Below are positions 26,859 through 35,849 of a DNA stretch of 60,829 nt, piece after piece. Source of the DNA: an uncultured Erysipelotrichaceae bacterium (lineage in GTDB: Bacteria > Bacillota_I > Bacilli_A > RFN20 > CAG-826). The notes beneath the pieces are model-generated. The model did no database searches. It was not told where the DNA came from and worked only from the letters and a program-made list of their open reading frames with translations. How positions within the stretch are numbered: the stretch's first letter is position 1; the number at the start of each line of letters is the position of its first letter. Both the position numbers and the translations under genes were made by a program. The stretch spans positions 1 through 60,829 of the forward strand of contig CACYSA010000004.1 of the NCBI GenBank assembly GCA_902777015.1. The letters run 5' to 3'.

Positions 26859-27795
26859 AAAAATCATCATTCCTAGTTTCGTCTTGCTAATCGGAGGCTC
26901 TTTAGCCGGTACAGTAAGTTCAACTGTCGCATGGTTTCAATATGCTACCAGAGCGCAAGTTGCTTATGTAGGTGCTTTATCTCATTGCTCTAAACTATTA
27001 AAGATTTCTGTCGATGATGGCGAACATTGGGCGAATGATTATTATCAGAACGATATGGCAAGCCACATCCAAGGTAATAGATTAAATCCTATTACTACAG
27101 GAGTTCAACTTAAAAACGCTGCACTTGATAAGTTCTACAAACAACCAGAATTTGGTATTGGTGGCACTTACGATCATTGGTTAGAAGCGGACAGCTCTAA
27201 CTATGCTCGATTTGAAATTCTTGTTAAGTCAGTTGATGTTGATGGCGTTAATACAGAAACAAGATTAGAAAACGATGTCTATATTAATAAGATGATTATT
27301 GAAGATGACGCTTCTAATGGAATTGGTTCTGATTTATCAGACTCAATCAGAGTCCATTTAGCGGTCACAGGTTCTACTGGAACATCTAATTTCTTGTTTG
27401 CAAAAAGCGTTACTGAAACTGTAGTTGGTGGTAAATTAGACTTAAATAATGATGGAAATCCAGATAAAAGCTTAGATAGCTGGGGTACAGAAGATTGCGT
27501 TTATGGTGTTGAAGGTGGTAAACAAACCTCCTACAAAATCGACGACACCACAGTCGTAGTCGAAGACCCAGATAATTCCGTTACTGGCATTTCAATCGGT
27601 AAAACAGGTGCAACAGATATGAAAATCGTTGTTACAACCTGGATTGAAGGTTGGAGTAAATTAGATCATGGCTTAGCAGGCAACGCAAACGGCGCAACAG
27701 ACACACCTATTTGGGATCCAGTCAGTTATATCAATAAGAAATTCAACGTTGGTATTAGACTCGACGTCAAATCACACGATAGTGATCACATTTAA
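26839..27795 (+). CDS. SipW-type fibre subunit paralogue, AWFQYxTRA class
   Basis: A 318-residue exported protein. The signal MKTPILKKIIIPSF ends SSTVAWFQYATRAQVAYVG. The mature part contains DLSDSIRVHLAV, the EF-hand-like loop DLNNDGNPD and the C-terminal VTTWIEGWSKLD. These three blocks recur in the genes before and after it. The start overlaps the previous gene by 20 bases, so translation is coupled. It is probably a structural subunit whose folding or polymerisation may depend on calcium (inference from the acidic loop). A 105-base gap without an obvious terminator separates it from the next gene. Confidence 0.85.
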   Translation: MKTPILKKIIIPSFVLLIGGSLAGTVSSTVAWFQYATRAQVAYVGALSHCSKLLKISVDDGEHWANDYYQNDMASHIQGNRLNPITTGVQLKNAALDKFYKQPEFGIGGTYDHWLEADSSNYARFEILVKSVDVDGVNTETRLENDVYINKMIIEDDASNGIGSDLSDSIRVHLAVTGSTGTSNFLFAKSVTETVVGGKLDLNNDGNPDKSLDSWGTEDCVYGVEGGKQTSYKIDDTTVVVEDPDNSVTGISIGKTGATDMKIVVTTWIEGWSKLDHGLAGNANGATDTPIWDPVSYINKKFNVGIRLDVKSHDSDHI

Positions 27796-27900
27796 TTACA
27801 ATCATTAAAATTTAGTAATTTACGTTAAATTACAAAACAAACTATTTAAAAAATTATCCAAAAAATAAAGAGACTAAACTCTTTAGGAGAAAAAACAATT

Positions 27901-29031
27901 ATGAAATTTAGTAAGAATAAAATTATTGTTTCTGCTCTTGCTCTTGCAATTGGCGCCTCATTAGCAGGTTCCGTTGGTAGTACCATTGCATGGTATCAAT
28001 ATTCCACTAGAGCTAATGTTTCCTTCTTAGGACAAGCCAGTGGTATCAGCGGTAATCTTCAAATGAGATTCAAAGATGAGGGTGATGATGCTTGGAGAAC
28101 AAGGATCACTTACACTGAATTAGAAACCAAGCTTGTTGCTGGTGGCTATCTCAATGACAAAAAAGTAACACCAATGACTTTTGGTGCTATGTCAAAGGAT
28201 GACGATCTTCCAGAAAATGGTTATATCCAGCCATATTATGGGGTTGCTGACATGACTAAATGGGCAAAAGCAAGCAAAAAACATTATGCTCAATTCGAAT
28301 TAGAACTTCGCTATAATGAACGCGATGGTATCGAAGAGGGTACACCTGCAAAAGACGAAAAGAACGTTGCAAAAGATGTCTATTTATCAAAGCTTCTTAT
28401 TCAAGAAGATTACACAAATGAAGCTGCTGAAAAAGAGGACTTAAGTGATGCTGTTCGCGTTCACATTCACGCTTATAAGAGTGATGATGAAGAACACACA
28501 AAACTAAATAAGCTTATCTCTAAACAAGGTGGTACAGCTGTTACATGTGGCAAACTCGATTTAGACGGTGATGGTGCCAATGACAAAGTTTATACTGGCA
28601 CGGATGCGGGCGCTGAATTTGGTTTTGGCCAAGGCACAACAGAAAACGAAATTACTTATGGCAGTGGTCTTCAAACATCCTATTCAGCTAATACAGCCAT
28701 CACTGAAAATCACTCATATTTAGATGCATTTGAACATCCCCAAACAGAGACTACCTACCCAGCTCTTGTTTCATCGGACGGAAACAAATTGACAGACCTA
28801 ACTTACAATAATGGTACAAGCAATGTTGACAAGAAAATCGGTTCAGTTGTTGAAGGCGATGAGGCTTTCTTGAGAGTTAGAGTTACTATTTGGGTTGAAG
28901 GTTGGCAAAAATTATCAGATCATGCCACGCCAACAGCTAATTACAAAGCGATTTGGAATGCTGCACAATATGCTGATTCCAAATTTGATGTCGGTATTCA
29001 ATTTGCCGTACAAGATGCATTTGCAGAATAA
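27901..29031 (+). CDS. SipW-type fibre subunit paralogue, AWYQYSTRA class
   Basis: A 376-residue exported protein. The signal MKFSKNKIIVSALALAIG ends GSTIAWYQYSTRANVSFLG. Conserved blocks are DLSDAVRVHIHAY, the calcium-type loop LDLDGDGANDK and the C-terminal VTIWVEGWQKLSDH followed by IWNAAQYADSKFDVGIQF. The last block closely matches the end of the previous product (PVSYINKKFNVGIRL). AGGAG lies before the ATG. A strong hairpin without a U-run follows the stop and may stabilise this part of the mRNA, which would raise its yield relative to downstream genes. Confidence 0.85.
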   Translation: MKFSKNKIIVSALALAIGASLAGSVGSTIAWYQYSTRANVSFLGQASGISGNLQMRFKDEGDDAWRTRITYTELETKLVAGGYLNDKKVTPMTFGAMSKDDDLPENGYIQPYYGVADMTKWAKASKKHYAQFELELRYNERDGIEEGTPAKDEKNVAKDVYLSKLLIQEDYTNEAAEKEDLSDAVRVHIHAYKSDDEEHTKLNKLISKQGGTAVTCGKLDLDGDGANDKVYTGTDAGAEFGFGQGTTENEITYGSGLQTSYSANTAITENHSYLDAFEHPQTETTYPALVSSDGNKLTDLTYNNGTSNVDKKIGSVVEGDEAFLRVRVTIWVEGWQKLSDHATPTANYKAIWNAAQYADSKFDVGIQFAVQDAFAE

Positions 29032-29049
29032 TTTATAAATAGATCATTA

Positions 29050-29089
29050 CACCAGCAAAGCCATGCGCACATGTGTGACTTTGCTGGTG
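29050..29089 (+). other. Stable intergenic hairpin inside operon 3
   Basis: CACCAGCAAAG (29050-29060) pairs perfectly with CTTTGCTGGTG (29079-29089) around an 18-base loop that can extend the stem. An A-run rather than a U-run follows, so it is not a plus-strand terminator. It may be an mRNA-stability or processing element. Confidence 0.65.
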
Positions 29090-29122
29090 CAAAAAATAAG
29101 AAGATTAAAGAAAGGGGAATGC

Positions 29123-30313
29123 ATGGGGAAAGCTAGTCCAAAAAATCTAATCCTTGGATTATTAGGCTTATGCACCGTTGTTTCAATCGGTGGTGCGGTA
29201 AGTAGCTCTTTAGCGTGGTATGCATATGCAACACGTGCTAATTTAATGTATTCTGGTACTTCAGTCTTCGATAATGGTCAATTACAAATTGGTGTTAAAA
29301 GTAGTGTTGAAATACCTGAATTAAAAACCGAAGAAGCAGGAATGACTGAGGAGCTTCACAATGGCTCTTATTATTATTTCGCGCCTGCTGGCGAAGGTTT
29401 AACTTCAGATCTCATGAACATTTATCTTAATGCTAGAGGTTATGCTAGTAATGAACTAACTCCAGTTACATCTGGTGAATTCAATCGCAATGATGCTGAT
29501 ACCTATGGTGTTGGTGGTGCTGTCGAATTAAAGCAAGCTCCTACAGTGGATGTTCACGCTCCTGACTATCAACACAACGCTGCACCTATCACTTCTTATT
29601 CTCAAATAACATTTGCTTTTAGAGCATTTAAGACTAACGGTGTTGGAACACAAATTAATGTTGAAGGACAAGAAATTTGGTTATCATATGCACAAACACG
29701 TGCTTCCGATAGTTCGAGTGGTAATGTGTCTAAAGCAATGAGAATGTTTGTTAATCGTGATGCCAGTATTTATGGCAACAACAACGGATTCATATTTAAC
29801 CCATCATCAAAAAACGCTGGATTTACAAAAGTAGCTGGCCTTCTTAATATTGGTTTTGGCCAATACTATGATTTTGATGAGAATGGTGAAGTAGTTTATG
29901 GTGAATATGAAATCTTGGATGGTGTTGATTCTGGAATCATTAATAGTCATTATAGTGGCGCTGATGAATTAGTGGATATCAATGGAAGTGGCTCCCTTAC
30001 TCCTGATACCTTTACCGCTAAACATTCTCCTGAAGCACCTGCATATTATGAAAATCTAGATAAGCTAGATCTTAAAAAAGCTCAATATGAAGGTGTCGAT
30101 ACCGTGAAACCACATAAGGATGGTAATGGCATTTTATCTAATGAAGATCCTGCTCATCCAACATCAGTTTGTATCACTGGTGGAGAAAGTGTTGGTTATA
30201 TCGGTGAATTTGATGCTACAATATACTTAGAAGGTTGGGATTTCTCCGTCATAGACGAAGAACAGAAACACAAATTTGACTTCCAATTAAGATTTGAAAC
30301 AAATAGGGTTTAA
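29123..30313 (+). CDS. SipW-type fibre subunit paralogue, AWYAYATRA class
   Basis: A 396-residue exported protein. The signal MGKASPKNLILGLLGLC ends SSSLAWYAYATRANLMYSG. It shares KAMRMFVNRD (equivalent to the RV block), an acidic loop YDFDENGEVVYGEYE and the C-terminal ATIYLEGWDFSV with its neighbours. ATG 29123 is chosen because AAAGGGGA at 29111-29118 gives standard spacing; the upstream frame runs through the hairpin. The next gene starts 5 bases after its stop. It is probably a structural subunit of the same appendage. Confidence 0.84.
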   Translation: MGKASPKNLILGLLGLCTVVSIGGAVSSSLAWYAYATRANLMYSGTSVFDNGQLQIGVKSSVEIPELKTEEAGMTEELHNGSYYYFAPAGEGLTSDLMNIYLNARGYASNELTPVTSGEFNRNDADTYGVGGAVELKQAPTVDVHAPDYQHNAAPITSYSQITFAFRAFKTNGVGTQINVEGQEIWLSYAQTRASDSSSGNVSKAMRMFVNRDASIYGNNNGFIFNPSSKNAGFTKVAGLLNIGFGQYYDFDENGEVVYGEYEILDGVDSGIINSHYSGADELVDINGSGSLTPDTFTAKHSPEAPAYYENLDKLDLKKAQYEGVDTVKPHKDGNGILSNEDPAHPTSVCITGGESVGYIGEFDATIYLEGWDFSVIDEEQKHKFDFQLRFETNRV

Positions 30314-30318
30314 TATTT

Positions 30319-31395
30319 ATGAACAAAAGAAGAATTGTATTAACCGCTATGATTGGGGCAATCGCGATTTCGACATTGTCCGTTTCTTTATCTTTGGCCT
30401 GGTATGCAAGTAGCGATAAATTAAAAGTTAATTCTTTTGATATCGATTTGAGTGGTAACGTTCAATTATTAATGTCGACATCAAAAGAATTAGATACTTT
30501 TAAAGAAAAACTAACTGCAGAAGATCTGATTGAAGGAGAATTCCTTTTTTCTCCAGTTAGTTCGATGTATCGAAGCGACTGGTTTGATCAAAAAGGTGAT
30601 ACTCCTTTGTTCTATGATTCATCTTCCCCAGCGTTAGATGGCATTATTCCTAAAGAAGAAGCTCCTACTGGTTATTTCCAAAAAAGAATATATCTTTTAT
30701 CGACCGCCGTGGATTACTATGCTTCTTTAGATGTTAGTAATTGTCTATTCAATTACAATGAAGACGCTAATCTTTTACGCGCGCAGGAGTTACATAAGCA
30801 ATACTCGGATGCGAGCGTAGAACAAATTAAAGACAGCCTTAATAGTCTCCGTGATTGTTTAAGGATGTCCATTTTGGTTAACGAAGAAGACTATTACAAA
30901 TATTACGTCATCGATCCATACAAGAATGAAAACGAAGATGTTTATTTCGGTGGAATCTTAGATAACGATGGTGATGGTTATTATGATGTTTATACCGATG
31001 GTAATGGCAATAAAAAAGAAGTTATATACGGTGAAGTTGAAAACCGTAATCAAGCGGTTTACGATGCACCAGTTGATCCGCAAGGTGAAGTTGAGCCAGT
31101 GGATTTCAAAGGCCATTTTTTTGGTAATTCATTTGAAGCTAAAAATAGAATCGATTCATATACATTTAACAAAAATAACTCAACAGATATTAAAATCGCC
31201 GTTGAAGATTCATACACCTTAAACGATGCTGATGGCTTAGATACTGAAGTAGTCATTCCTTGTTACCATAACGAGCCAACAGAAATCGTTATCTCTATCT
31301 ATCTAGAAGGTTGGGATAAAGCGTGTATCAATCAAACAATGGGTGCGTGTTTTGACACCAATATAAGTTTTAAATTACTAAGGAGGATCTTGTAA
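30319..31395 (+). CDS. SipW-type fibre subunit paralogue, AWYASSD class
   Basis: A 358-residue exported protein. The signal MNKRRIVLTAMIGAIAIS ends SLSLAWYASSDKLKVNSFD. The mature chain carries the paralogous blocks CLRMSILVNEED, a clear EF-hand-like or dockerin-like run LDNDGDGYYDVYTDGNGN, VIYGE, and the C-terminal ISIYLEGWDKACINQ. It shares one base with the start of the AAA+ gene, tying subunit and ATPase expression together. It is the most divergent of the set and may be a tip or base subunit, which is speculative. Confidence 0.83.
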   Translation: MNKRRIVLTAMIGAIAISTLSVSLSLAWYASSDKLKVNSFDIDLSGNVQLLMSTSKELDTFKEKLTAEDLIEGEFLFSPVSSMYRSDWFDQKGDTPLFYDSSSPALDGIIPKEEAPTGYFQKRIYLLSTAVDYYASLDVSNCLFNYNEDANLLRAQELHKQYSDASVEQIKDSLNSLRDCLRMSILVNEEDYYKYYVIDPYKNENEDVYFGGILDNDGDGYYDVYTDGNGNKKEVIYGEVENRNQAVYDAPVDPQGEVEPVDFKGHFFGNSFEAKNRIDSYTFNKNNSTDIKIAVEDSYTLNDADGLDTEVVIPCYHNEPTEIVISIYLEGWDKACINQTMGACFDTNISFKLLRRIL

Positions 31396-32921
31396 TGATT
31401 GCTTATTTTGAATATTTAAGAGAAATGTTCCTTAAAGTAATGGGGGATATTGGTACTTTCTTATATAAAGCCTTTATCTCACCATGGACTGATTTAGGTA
31501 ATAACTTTACTACCTATAATTCATACTTAGGAGCCCACTATAAAGACTTCGGTTTTGTTGGTTGGGTTTTCTGGGTCATCATGTTGTTACTCTTAATTGG
31601 CTTAGCCGGTGGTTTAATTTTCTTAATCGTCATCTTCTTTAGAAGATATGTAAGATTTGTTAAAAAAGAATTAGACAAAGAAGAATTAGCAAGACAAGTT
31701 GAAAGACTTAACTACGAATTATTTCAAGCCATCCAAGAAAAAGATAAGATCCTCAATCTTAAAGTTGGTTATATGGGCTTAAAAGGTTCAGAAGCTTCAC
31801 AAATGGACCAAGAAAGCAAAGAAGTTGTCGAAGAAGTGTCCTCCCGCTTCCCAAAACTTATCCATGTTGATAACAAATATAGAGGCACTAACATGGACAT
31901 CCCAAATCGTCCAGGTTTAACTCTTGAAGAATTATGTAATGCTTTCCGTAACTTCGCTGCTAGTCAATTGAAGTTATATTATAAGGAAGATGTTATTAAA
32001 CAATTATTCGCCGGTATGGCGGCTTCTAAATTAATCATCTTAGAAGGTATCTCTGGTACAGGTAAAACATCCTTAGCCTTCGCTCTTGGTAAATTCTTTA
32101 ATTTCGATAGTGCGATTGTTCCAGTTCAACCATCCTGGAAAGATAGAAGTGAATTATTAGGTTACTATAACGAATTCACTAAGAAGTTCAACGAAACTGA
32201 ATTCTTAAGAGCGTTATACACAACCACATATAGACAAGACTTAGACATCATCGTCCTCGATGAAATGAACTTAGCCCGTATTGAATACTACTTCGCTGAA
32301 TTCTTATCCATCATGGAAATGAGAGATCCTAATGACTGGGTTATCGACTTAATTCCTGCGATGCAGGCTAATGACCCTGTTAAATTAAACGAAGGTAAAT
32401 TATTAATTCCTCAAAACGTTGTCTTCTTCGGTACAGCGAATAACGACGATAGTACATTTACCATTTCTGATAAGGTCTATGACCGTGCTGTTTCATTATT
32501 CTTTGACGATAAAGGTCGTCCATTTGAAGCACCTTTACAAGAATCAATGTCCATTCCATATAGCCAAATCAGAAGATTATATGATGACGCGATTAGCCAA
32601 TATCCAATTAGTAAGGATATGAAAGATAAATTTGAACAACTTGATAACTTCGTCATTAAGAAATTCAAACTCGCCTTTGGTAACCGTATTCTTAAACAAT
32701 TAGAAACATTTATTCCTGTTTATGTCGGTTGTGGTGGTAAAGAAGTCGATGGTTATGACTTCATCTTCACCAACAAAGTCTTAAAGAAATTTGAAGCTTT
32801 AAATATCGCCTTCTTAAAAGACGAATTAAAAGAATTAGATTCTCAACTTGATAAGATGTATGGCAAGGGCAATTTCCGTATGGCCCACGCTTACATCGAA
32901 GGTTTAATTAAAAACAACTAA
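31395..32921 (+). CDS. Membrane-anchored McrB-like AAA+ ATPase
   Basis: A 508-residue protein. An N-terminal segment precedes one hydrophobic stretch (about residues 53-82), then a charged coiled-coil-like linker (85-125) and an AAA_5 (MoxR/McrB-type) domain. Walker A GISGTGKT is at 218-225 and VPVQPSWKDRSELLGYYNEF is a signature of McrB relatives. Walker B IIVLDE is at 285-290 in LDEMNLARIEYYF. The sensor asparagines lie in FFGTANNDDST. McrB normally couples nucleotide hydrolysis to a partner; here the next gene encodes a DUF2357/McrC-partner-like protein. Position within a fibre operon suggests energy-driven export, assembly or regulation of the appendage. AGGAGG overlaps the previous gene's end. 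Confidence 0.88.
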   Translation: MIAYFEYLREMFLKVMGDIGTFLYKAFISPWTDLGNNFTTYNSYLGAHYKDFGFVGWVFWVIMLLLLIGLAGGLIFLIVIFFRRYVRFVKKELDKEELARQVERLNYELFQAIQEKDKILNLKVGYMGLKGSEASQMDQESKEVVEEVSSRFPKLIHVDNKYRGTNMDIPNRPGLTLEELCNAFRNFAASQLKLYYKEDVIKQLFAGMAASKLIILEGISGTGKTSLAFALGKFFNFDSAIVPVQPSWKDRSELLGYYNEFTKKFNETEFLRALYTTTYRQDLDIIVLDEMNLARIEYYFAEFLSIMEMRDPNDWVIDLIPAMQANDPVKLNEGKLLIPQNVVFFGTANNDDSTFTISDKVYDRAVSLFFDDKGRPFEAPLQESMSIPYSQIRRLYDDAISQYPISKDMKDKFEQLDNFVIKKFKLAFGNRILKQLETFIPVYVGCGGKEVDGYDFIFTNKVLKKFEALNIAFLKDELKELDSQLDKMYGKGNFRMAHAYIEGLIKNN

Positions 32922-32931
32922 TTAAATAGTC

Positions 32932-35847
32932 ATGAAAAAAGCAAAGATTAACTCCACTAAACAAATAAATAGGTCTTATCATTCACACTTAAAGACCATC
33001 ATCAAAGGTGTTCATGAAAAAGAAATCTTTGATTCTTTAAGTGCGGGTAAAAATTCCTATTTAAGGTTAGACCGTTTAGCGAGTTCATCTTTTGATAAAT
33101 CATGGATTGAAGTCATTGAAGGTGTCATCTTTGATTTAGGTCAAATCATTTCTAATCCTAGATTAAACACTAAAATTGAAGGTAGCTTAACTCCAGTTGA
33201 ATTAGCTAGAAAAATCAATAACGAATCCGTTCAACATTTAGCGAGCCACACTCAATACATCAAAGAAATCGATGAATATGGAAACGTTATTCCTTCTAAA
33301 CTTTTAAGTATGTACGCTGAAGATGATATCCATACATATGAAAATAGATTCATCGCCACATTCGTGAGGAGATTAATGCTCTTCATCACTAAACGTTATG
33401 AATATGTCACTAAATTCGCTGAACTCCGTAACGAAGAATATTTATATTTCAAAAACAAATCCATCATCGATGGTGCGGAAGTTGAAATCGAAACCAAAGT
33501 CAAAGTCTCATATAAAAACGATGATGATGAAGCCAAAGTCAACAGTGCTTATGTTGAAAGAATTAGACAAACAAGAGAATATATTCTCTATTTCTATAAC
33601 TCACCATTCATGAAACAGATGAAGACAGAAAAAGATGTCCGTAATCCAATCATGCAAACAAACATCATTCGTAAGAATGTTAAATACCATCATTGTTATG
33701 AAGTTTATAGATTCATCGAAACTTATGACCGTTTAGGTGTGAACTATAAGATTGATGAAAACTATTCCAAATTCAATGATGAAGAATTAAATGAATTAAA
33801 TAGAACATTATTCGCTAACTACATCACTCTTAAAGGCAAAGAAATGTCTAGAGATAAGAAAGTTAACACTAAGACATATAAGCCAAGGATTTTAACATCC
33901 GCGGAAGACGAAGCCTTTATCTATGGTCCATTACTTGAAGGACCAATCGAATTCGCAAGAGTGGATGCTGGTTATCAAGAATATTTAGAATCTAAGATTA
34001 GAAAAGACTTACCATTACATCCAACTAAGAAAGAAAAAGAATATTATGCGGATGAATATGCTGAAAAGTCTGAATTAAGACAAGATCAAAAACAACTTAA
34101 TGATTTATTAAAGCGCAGACAAAAAGAAGTCAACGCCTTTGAAAAATCTGTTAAGAACATTCTCGTCGAGCGTGAAAAAGCTAGACTTAGACTTCTCGAA
34201 CTCGAAAAAGAAACAATTAGAAAAGAAGAAAGCGATCTCCTTGAAGCTGCGAGAAGAGAAATCATTGACGCTGCAAAAGATCATGAACAACCTGTTAATG
34301 AAAATAAACAATCTGAAACTAAAGAAGTACCAGTTGAAAAGATTGTTTACGTTCCAACAGTTACTTTCGATCAAGCTGCGAGAGAAGTTTGGCCTCAACT
34401 TGATAATCCAAAACCAATTGTTACTAACAAACAAGTTGAGCAACAACCTCAACCAGTTGTAGCCCCTGTTAAGGAAGCTCAATCAGCTCAAAAAGTTGAA
34501 TCTAAAGAAGAAAATAAACCACAAGTAGCTTTAGTGCCTACTGTCAGTTTTGAAGATGCCGCGAAAGAGATATGGCCACAATTAAATGAGGCTAATCAAG
34601 AAGCGGAAGATAAGCAAGCTGATGAACAACAACCAGTTGCGGCTCAATCAGCAAAACAACCTGCTAACAAAGTACAAGGATCTAATAAATCTGAAGCAGT
34701 AGAAGGGCAAGCTTCTTCTAAATCTGCTCAAGAAGAAAATAAACAAGAACAACAAGATGAAGATAAAGACGTTCAAGTCGTTATAGCTCCATCAGTTAGT
34801 TTTGATGACGCCGCTAAAGATATCTGGCCACAATTAGATAGACCAGTCGTTGTTAAAGCCGAACCAAATAAAAATAATAAGGTTATTATTAATAAAGAGG
34901 ATAATATCCCAGAAGAAGAGCAACCAATCGTGGCAAGCGTTGCTAATAATGAAGAAGATAGCAAGAAAGCACATACTGTTTTAGTGCCTACTGTTAGTTT
35001 TGAAGATGCCGCGAAAGAGATTTGGCCACAACTTAATAACCCAACTCCATTAGCTAAAGAAGATAATAAGCAAGAACAAGCTGCTGCAGTTAATCAACCT
35101 GTTAAAGAACAACAAATAGCCGCTGCTATCGCTAATAAAGATGATAAGCCATTAGTGTCTACCGTATCTTTTGATGATGCTGCTAACGAAGTCTGGCCAC
35201 AACTTAACAATCCAAAACCATTAGCCAAAGAACAAGCTAAGGAATCTGTTAAAGAAGAAAAGCCAGCAGAAGTTAAACCTGCCGAAGCTAAACCAGCAGT
35301 TGCTAGTGGTAACAAAGTTCAACCAAAAGCTAAAGGTAATCAAAGATTAATTAAAGTTCAGTTTACAAGAGAAGATGGCACAATTGCTATCATCTATAAA
35401 AAGGCTCCAAAAACAGAAGCTGAGTCTTCAAATGCTCCAAAAGTGGAACAACCTAAAGTTGCTCCTAAGGCTGAAGCTAAACCACAACCAAAAGTGGAAC
35501 CAAAACAAGAACAACCAAAACCTGTTCAACCTGTAAAGGCTAATGAACCTGTTAATAAAAAGCCAGCTACTAAAAAGGTAGTGGGTAAACCTTTAACTTA
35601 TGACGATATCATAAGACAAATTTGGCCACAATTAGATAATCCTCAACCAATCGTTAAAGAACAACCGCATGTTGAAGAAGCTAAACAAGCGCCAAAACAA
35701 GAACAACCAAAAGCTGAACCAGCTAAAGAAGAAGCCAAACCACTTAATAAAGTGGACGCTAGAAAAGCTCGTAAAGCTGAAAGAAAAGAAAATAGACCAC
35801 AAAAGGTCGTAAAATCTAAACTTTCACGTAAAGGATTTAGGAAATAA
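32932..35847 (+). CDS. DUF2357-like partner protein with six W-P-Q-L repeats
   Basis: A 971-residue protein with two parts. Residues 1-400 or so are folded and resemble DUF2357/McrC-partner proteins (SKLLSMYAEDDIHTYENRF, then FVRRLMLFITKRYEYV). A coiled coil follows at about 380-450. The rest is low-complexity Glu/Lys/Gln/Pro/Ala-rich chain carrying six spaced copies of [VP]-x-V-S-F-D-D-A-A-K-E-I-W-P-Q-L-[ND]-N-P (about residues 473, 534, 618, 685, 742 and 886). The tail is strongly basic (Arg/Lys). No signal peptide is seen, so it is probably cytoplasmic at the membrane with the AAA+ partner. The repeats look like short docking motifs on a flexible tether. Confidence 0.75.
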   Translation: MKKAKINSTKQINRSYHSHLKTIIKGVHEKEIFDSLSAGKNSYLRLDRLASSSFDKSWIEVIEGVIFDLGQIISNPRLNTKIEGSLTPVELARKINNESVQHLASHTQYIKEIDEYGNVIPSKLLSMYAEDDIHTYENRFIATFVRRLMLFITKRYEYVTKFAELRNEEYLYFKNKSIIDGAEVEIETKVKVSYKNDDDEAKVNSAYVERIRQTREYILYFYNSPFMKQMKTEKDVRNPIMQTNIIRKNVKYHHCYEVYRFIETYDRLGVNYKIDENYSKFNDEELNELNRTLFANYITLKGKEMSRDKKVNTKTYKPRILTSAEDEAFIYGPLLEGPIEFARVDAGYQEYLESKIRKDLPLHPTKKEKEYYADEYAEKSELRQDQKQLNDLLKRRQKEVNAFEKSVKNILVEREKARLRLLELEKETIRKEESDLLEAARREIIDAAKDHEQPVNENKQSETKEVPVEKIVYVPTVTFDQAAREVWPQLDNPKPIVTNKQVEQQPQPVVAPVKEAQSAQKVESKEENKPQVALVPTVSFEDAAKEIWPQLNEANQEAEDKQADEQQPVAAQSAKQPANKVQGSNKSEAVEGQASSKSAQEENKQEQQDEDKDVQVVIAPSVSFDDAAKDIWPQLDRPVVVKAEPNKNNKVIINKEDNIPEEEQPIVASVANNEEDSKKAHTVLVPTVSFEDAAKEIWPQLNNPTPLAKEDNKQEQAAAVNQPVKEQQIAAAIANKDDKPLVSTVSFDDAANEVWPQLNNPKPLAKEQAKESVKEEKPAEVKPAEAKPAVASGNKVQPKAKGNQRLIKVQFTREDGTIAIIYKKAPKTEAESSNAPKVEQPKVAPKAEAKPQPKVEPKQEQPKPVQPVKANEPVNKKPATKKVVGKPLTYDDIIRQIWPQLDNPQPIVKEQPHVEEAKQAPKQEQPKAEPAKEEAKPLNKVDARKARKAERKENRPQKVVKSKLSRKGFRK
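34349..35646 (+). repeat. Six degenerate in-frame repeats encoding a W-P-Q-L motif
   Basis: Copies begin near 34349, 34533, 34785, 34984, 35155 and 35587, each about 60 bases. Copies 2 and 4 are nearly identical in DNA (GAAGATGCCGCGAAAGAGAT), suggesting recent duplication. Copy 6 is the most divergent. The invariant core is W-P-Q-L, usually followed by N/D-N-P. Confidence 0.9.
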
Positions 35848-35849
35848 TC

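Noticed and set aside
29050..29089. Terminator splitting operon 3
   Set aside because: The hairpin is followed by A residues, not T, on the coding strand. Downstream genes have no visible promoter of their own.
34349..35646. CRISPR-like or DNA-level repeat array
   Set aside because: The repeats are in frame, vary at synonymous positions, have unequal spacing and are conserved at protein level.
31395..35847. Stand-alone McrBC restriction system
   Set aside because: The ATPase has an added membrane anchor, the partner has a long motif-repeat tail and no nuclease motif that I can see, and both genes are embedded in a secretion operon.
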